In this document: positions 6,212 through 6,872 of the stretch, piece after piece | How the letters are laid out: each line of letters opens with the position of its first letter | Position numbering within the stretch: position 1 is the stretch's first letter | DNA from: Clostridiales bacterium | Lineage (GTDB): Bacteria; Bacillota_B; Dehalobacteriia; UBA4068 | Assembly: GCA_009782975.1 (NCBI GenBank) | Contig: WRIA01000025.1 | Coordinates: 1-6,872 of the forward strand | DNA: 6,872 nt | Direction of reading: 5' to 3' | Notes under the pieces: generated by a model | What the model saw: the letters and a program-made list of their open reading frames with translations, nothing else | Database searches by the model: none | Told to the model about the DNA's origin: nothing | Program-made: the position numbers and the translations under genes

Positions 6212-6221
6212 GGATGTGATC
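6212..6221 (+). promoter_or_regulatory. Ribosome binding site of the NusG-domain gene
   Basis: GGATGTGATC differs by one base from the full anti-Shine-Dalgarno complement GGAGGTGATC. It lies 8 nt before the TTG at 6230 counted from its end, but about 13 nt counted from the core GGATG, which is long. No ATG or GTG in the right frame exists nearer. Confidence 0.5.
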
Positions 6222-6229
6222 AGATTTTA

Positions 6230-6628
6230 TTGTTAAAAAAGTGGCCATCGAATTTTAAAAAGGCCGATATAGCCGTTATAGCGGTCGTGCTGATAGCCGC
6301 TTTTATTGGGCTGGCTGTTTTGGCACGGGGAAACGGCGCGGATGGGGCCGGTCTTTGCGCCGAGATATATGTGGACGGCGCGCTGACGCAAGTCATAGAC
6401 CTTTCCAATGGAGAACAGCATATACGTCTGGGTTTCGATACCGGTTACAACCTGCTGTTTACCGGCCCGCAAGGGATACTGATGCTGGAAGCCGATTGCC
6501 CTAATAAGGATTGCGTACATAGCGGCCTTAAATCCCGGCCCGGCAGCTTTATAGCCTGCCTGCCTCACCGTCTGTTGGTGCGGCTTACGGGCGCAAAGGA
6601 CGGTGCTTTCGATGCTATTGCCCATTAG
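6230..6628 (+). CDS. NusG domain II-containing membrane-anchored protein
   Basis: A 132-residue protein of the NusG-domain-II family (PF07009-like), function unknown. One membrane segment lies at about 12-32, after a basic leader (KKWPSNFKK), and the rest is predicted outside. The diagnostic C-terminal motif is present: C90 and C95 in ADCPNKDC, then GLKSRPGSFIACLPHRLLV with C110, as in homologues with SDCPDKxCV...G...PGxxIVCLPN. Despite the name it lacks the NusG N-terminal domain, so it is not a transcription factor of the usual kind. The TTG start is used because an in-frame stop lies at 6206-6208 and no ATG or GTG lies between it and the conserved region. The stop overlaps the next gene by 17 nt. 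In Clostridia such genes sit beside a Gx transporter and often flavin-transfer (ApbE) genes, a link to extracytoplasmic redox that is inference. Confidence 0.88.
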   Translation: MLKKWPSNFKKADIAVIAVVLIAAFIGLAVLARGNGADGAGLCAEIYVDGALTQVIDLSNGEQHIRLGFDTGYNLLFTGPQGILMLEADCPNKDCVHSGLKSRPGSFIACLPHRLLVRLTGAKDGAFDAIAH

Positions 6629-6872
6629 GCGCGGCCTGCGCGCAAAGGAAGTCGCCCTGCTGGGCGTTTTTTTGGGCTACACACTGGCTATAAGCCTGCT
6701 GGAAAGGATGATACCCTTAAGCTTTACCATACCGGGCCTGCGCCTGGGACTGGCAAATGTAGCGGTATTGCTGGCCTTGTATCTGTTTCCCTGGCAGCGG
6801 GCTTTGTTGCTGGTCTTTATGAAATGCTTTATGGCGGCCATATTCGGCGGCAGCCCCGCCGCTCTGTTTTAC
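6612..6872 (+). CDS. Gx transporter family / heptaprenyl diphosphate synthase component I-like (N-terminal 87 residues; cut by window edge)
   Basis: A small integral membrane protein of the family PF07456, called Gx transporter or heptaprenyl diphosphate synthase component I. The actual substrate is not established to my knowledge. The visible part has a first membrane segment at about 13-30, then LLERMIPLSFTIPGLRLGLAN (29-49), whose ER-IP...IPG-x-x-LGLAN pattern is the family signature, then further hydrophobic segments to the edge. The ATG at 6612-6614 lies inside the end of the NusG-domain gene (17-nt overlap) with AAAGGA (6595-6600) 11 nt upstream, so translation is probably coupled. The frame is open to the last base. 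Codons 14-21 contain a terminator-like hairpin. The prenyl-synthase name should not be taken as a demonstrated function. Confidence 0.85.
   Translation, partial: MLLPIRRGLRAKEVALLGVFLGYTLAISLLERMIPLSFTIPGLRLGLANVAVLLALYLFPWQRALLLVFMKCFMAAIFGGSPAALFY
6653..6673 (+). terminator. Terminator-like hairpin within the start of the Gx transporter gene
   Basis: CGCCC (6653-6657) pairs perfectly with GGGCG (6662-6666) across a TGCT loop and is followed directly by seven T (6667-6673). This is the form of a short intrinsic terminator, 25 nt after the stop of the NusG-domain gene. The stem has only 5 bp, and the same bases encode hydrophobic residues (codons 14-21), so it may be a by-product of coding. 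Confidence 0.35.

Larger units (their letters stand above)
5894..6229. other. Divergent intergenic region between phnD and the NusG-domain gene
   Basis: About 336 bp, AT-rich, without a convincing gene on either strand. It must hold the start signals of both the phn operon (leftward) and the plus-strand pair (rightward). Within it I can support a leftward promoter (5949-5978), a set of periodic half-sites (5986-6024), a rightward promoter (6051-6080), a weaker rightward -10-like box (6149-6154) and a ribosome site (6212-6221). A small dyad GTTG-N6-CAAC (6015-6028) overlaps the half-site set. I recognise no riboswitch or terminator here. The rightward leader downstream of 6080 is about 140 nt, and I see no strong hairpin in it. 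Confidence 0.8.

Noticed and set aside
6150..6229. Possible riboswitch in the leader of the NusG-domain gene
   Set aside because: No strong paired stems, known aptamer motif or terminator could be found by eye.
6233..6625. A 130-codon open frame on the minus strand opposite the NusG-domain gene
   Set aside because: The plus-strand frame carries the family motif with three cysteines; the minus frame has none and no recognisable family.

Overview
The window holds the 5' part of a carbon-phosphorus (C-P) lyase operon on the minus strand. A separate two-gene unit runs divergently from it on the plus strand. The likely source is a Gram-positive Firmicute of the Clostridia type. The reasons are a lipoprotein phosphonate-binding protein (lipobox cysteine), strong GGAGG-type ribosome sites, several GTG/TTG starts, and a NusG-domain-II / Gx-transporter gene pair that I know mainly from Clostridia. 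This assignment is inference; no rRNA or housekeeping marker is present.

Minus strand, in order of transcription (right to left): phnD (binding protein), phnC (ATPase), two consecutive phnE permeases, then phnG, phnH, phnI and the first 76 codons of phnJ, which runs off the left edge. The genes are almost gapless. phnC/phnE, phnE/phnE, phnG/phnH and phnI/phnJ overlap, phnH and phnI abut, and phnE-phnG are 2 nt apart. Only phnD-phnC has a real gap, and it contains a perfect 21-bp tandem duplication of the end of phnD. The transporter would import phosphonates (or related P compounds). PhnG, H and I with PhnJ form the C-P lyase core, which couples the phosphonate to ribose of ATP and then breaks the C-P bond by radical SAM chemistry. 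PhnK, L and M are expected beyond the left edge but cannot be seen.

The 336-bp divergent spacer (about 5894-6229) has a plausible sigma-A promoter facing phnD. Just upstream of it lies a set of TTA(A/C)-type half-sites about 11 bp apart that resembles a phosphate-responsive PhoP/PhoB-family site. A stronger TTGACA/TAAAAT promoter faces the plus-strand genes.

Plus strand: a membrane-anchored NusG-domain-II protein with a TTG start, overlapping by 17 nt a Gx transporter family gene (annotated elsewhere as heptaprenyl diphosphate synthase component I). The second gene is cut by the right edge and carries a terminator-like hairpin plus T-run in its early codons.

I see no mobile element, CRISPR array, tRNA or rRNA, and no clearly new system. 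The most unusual points are the phnD-end duplication, the periodic upstream array and the intragenic terminator-like hairpin.
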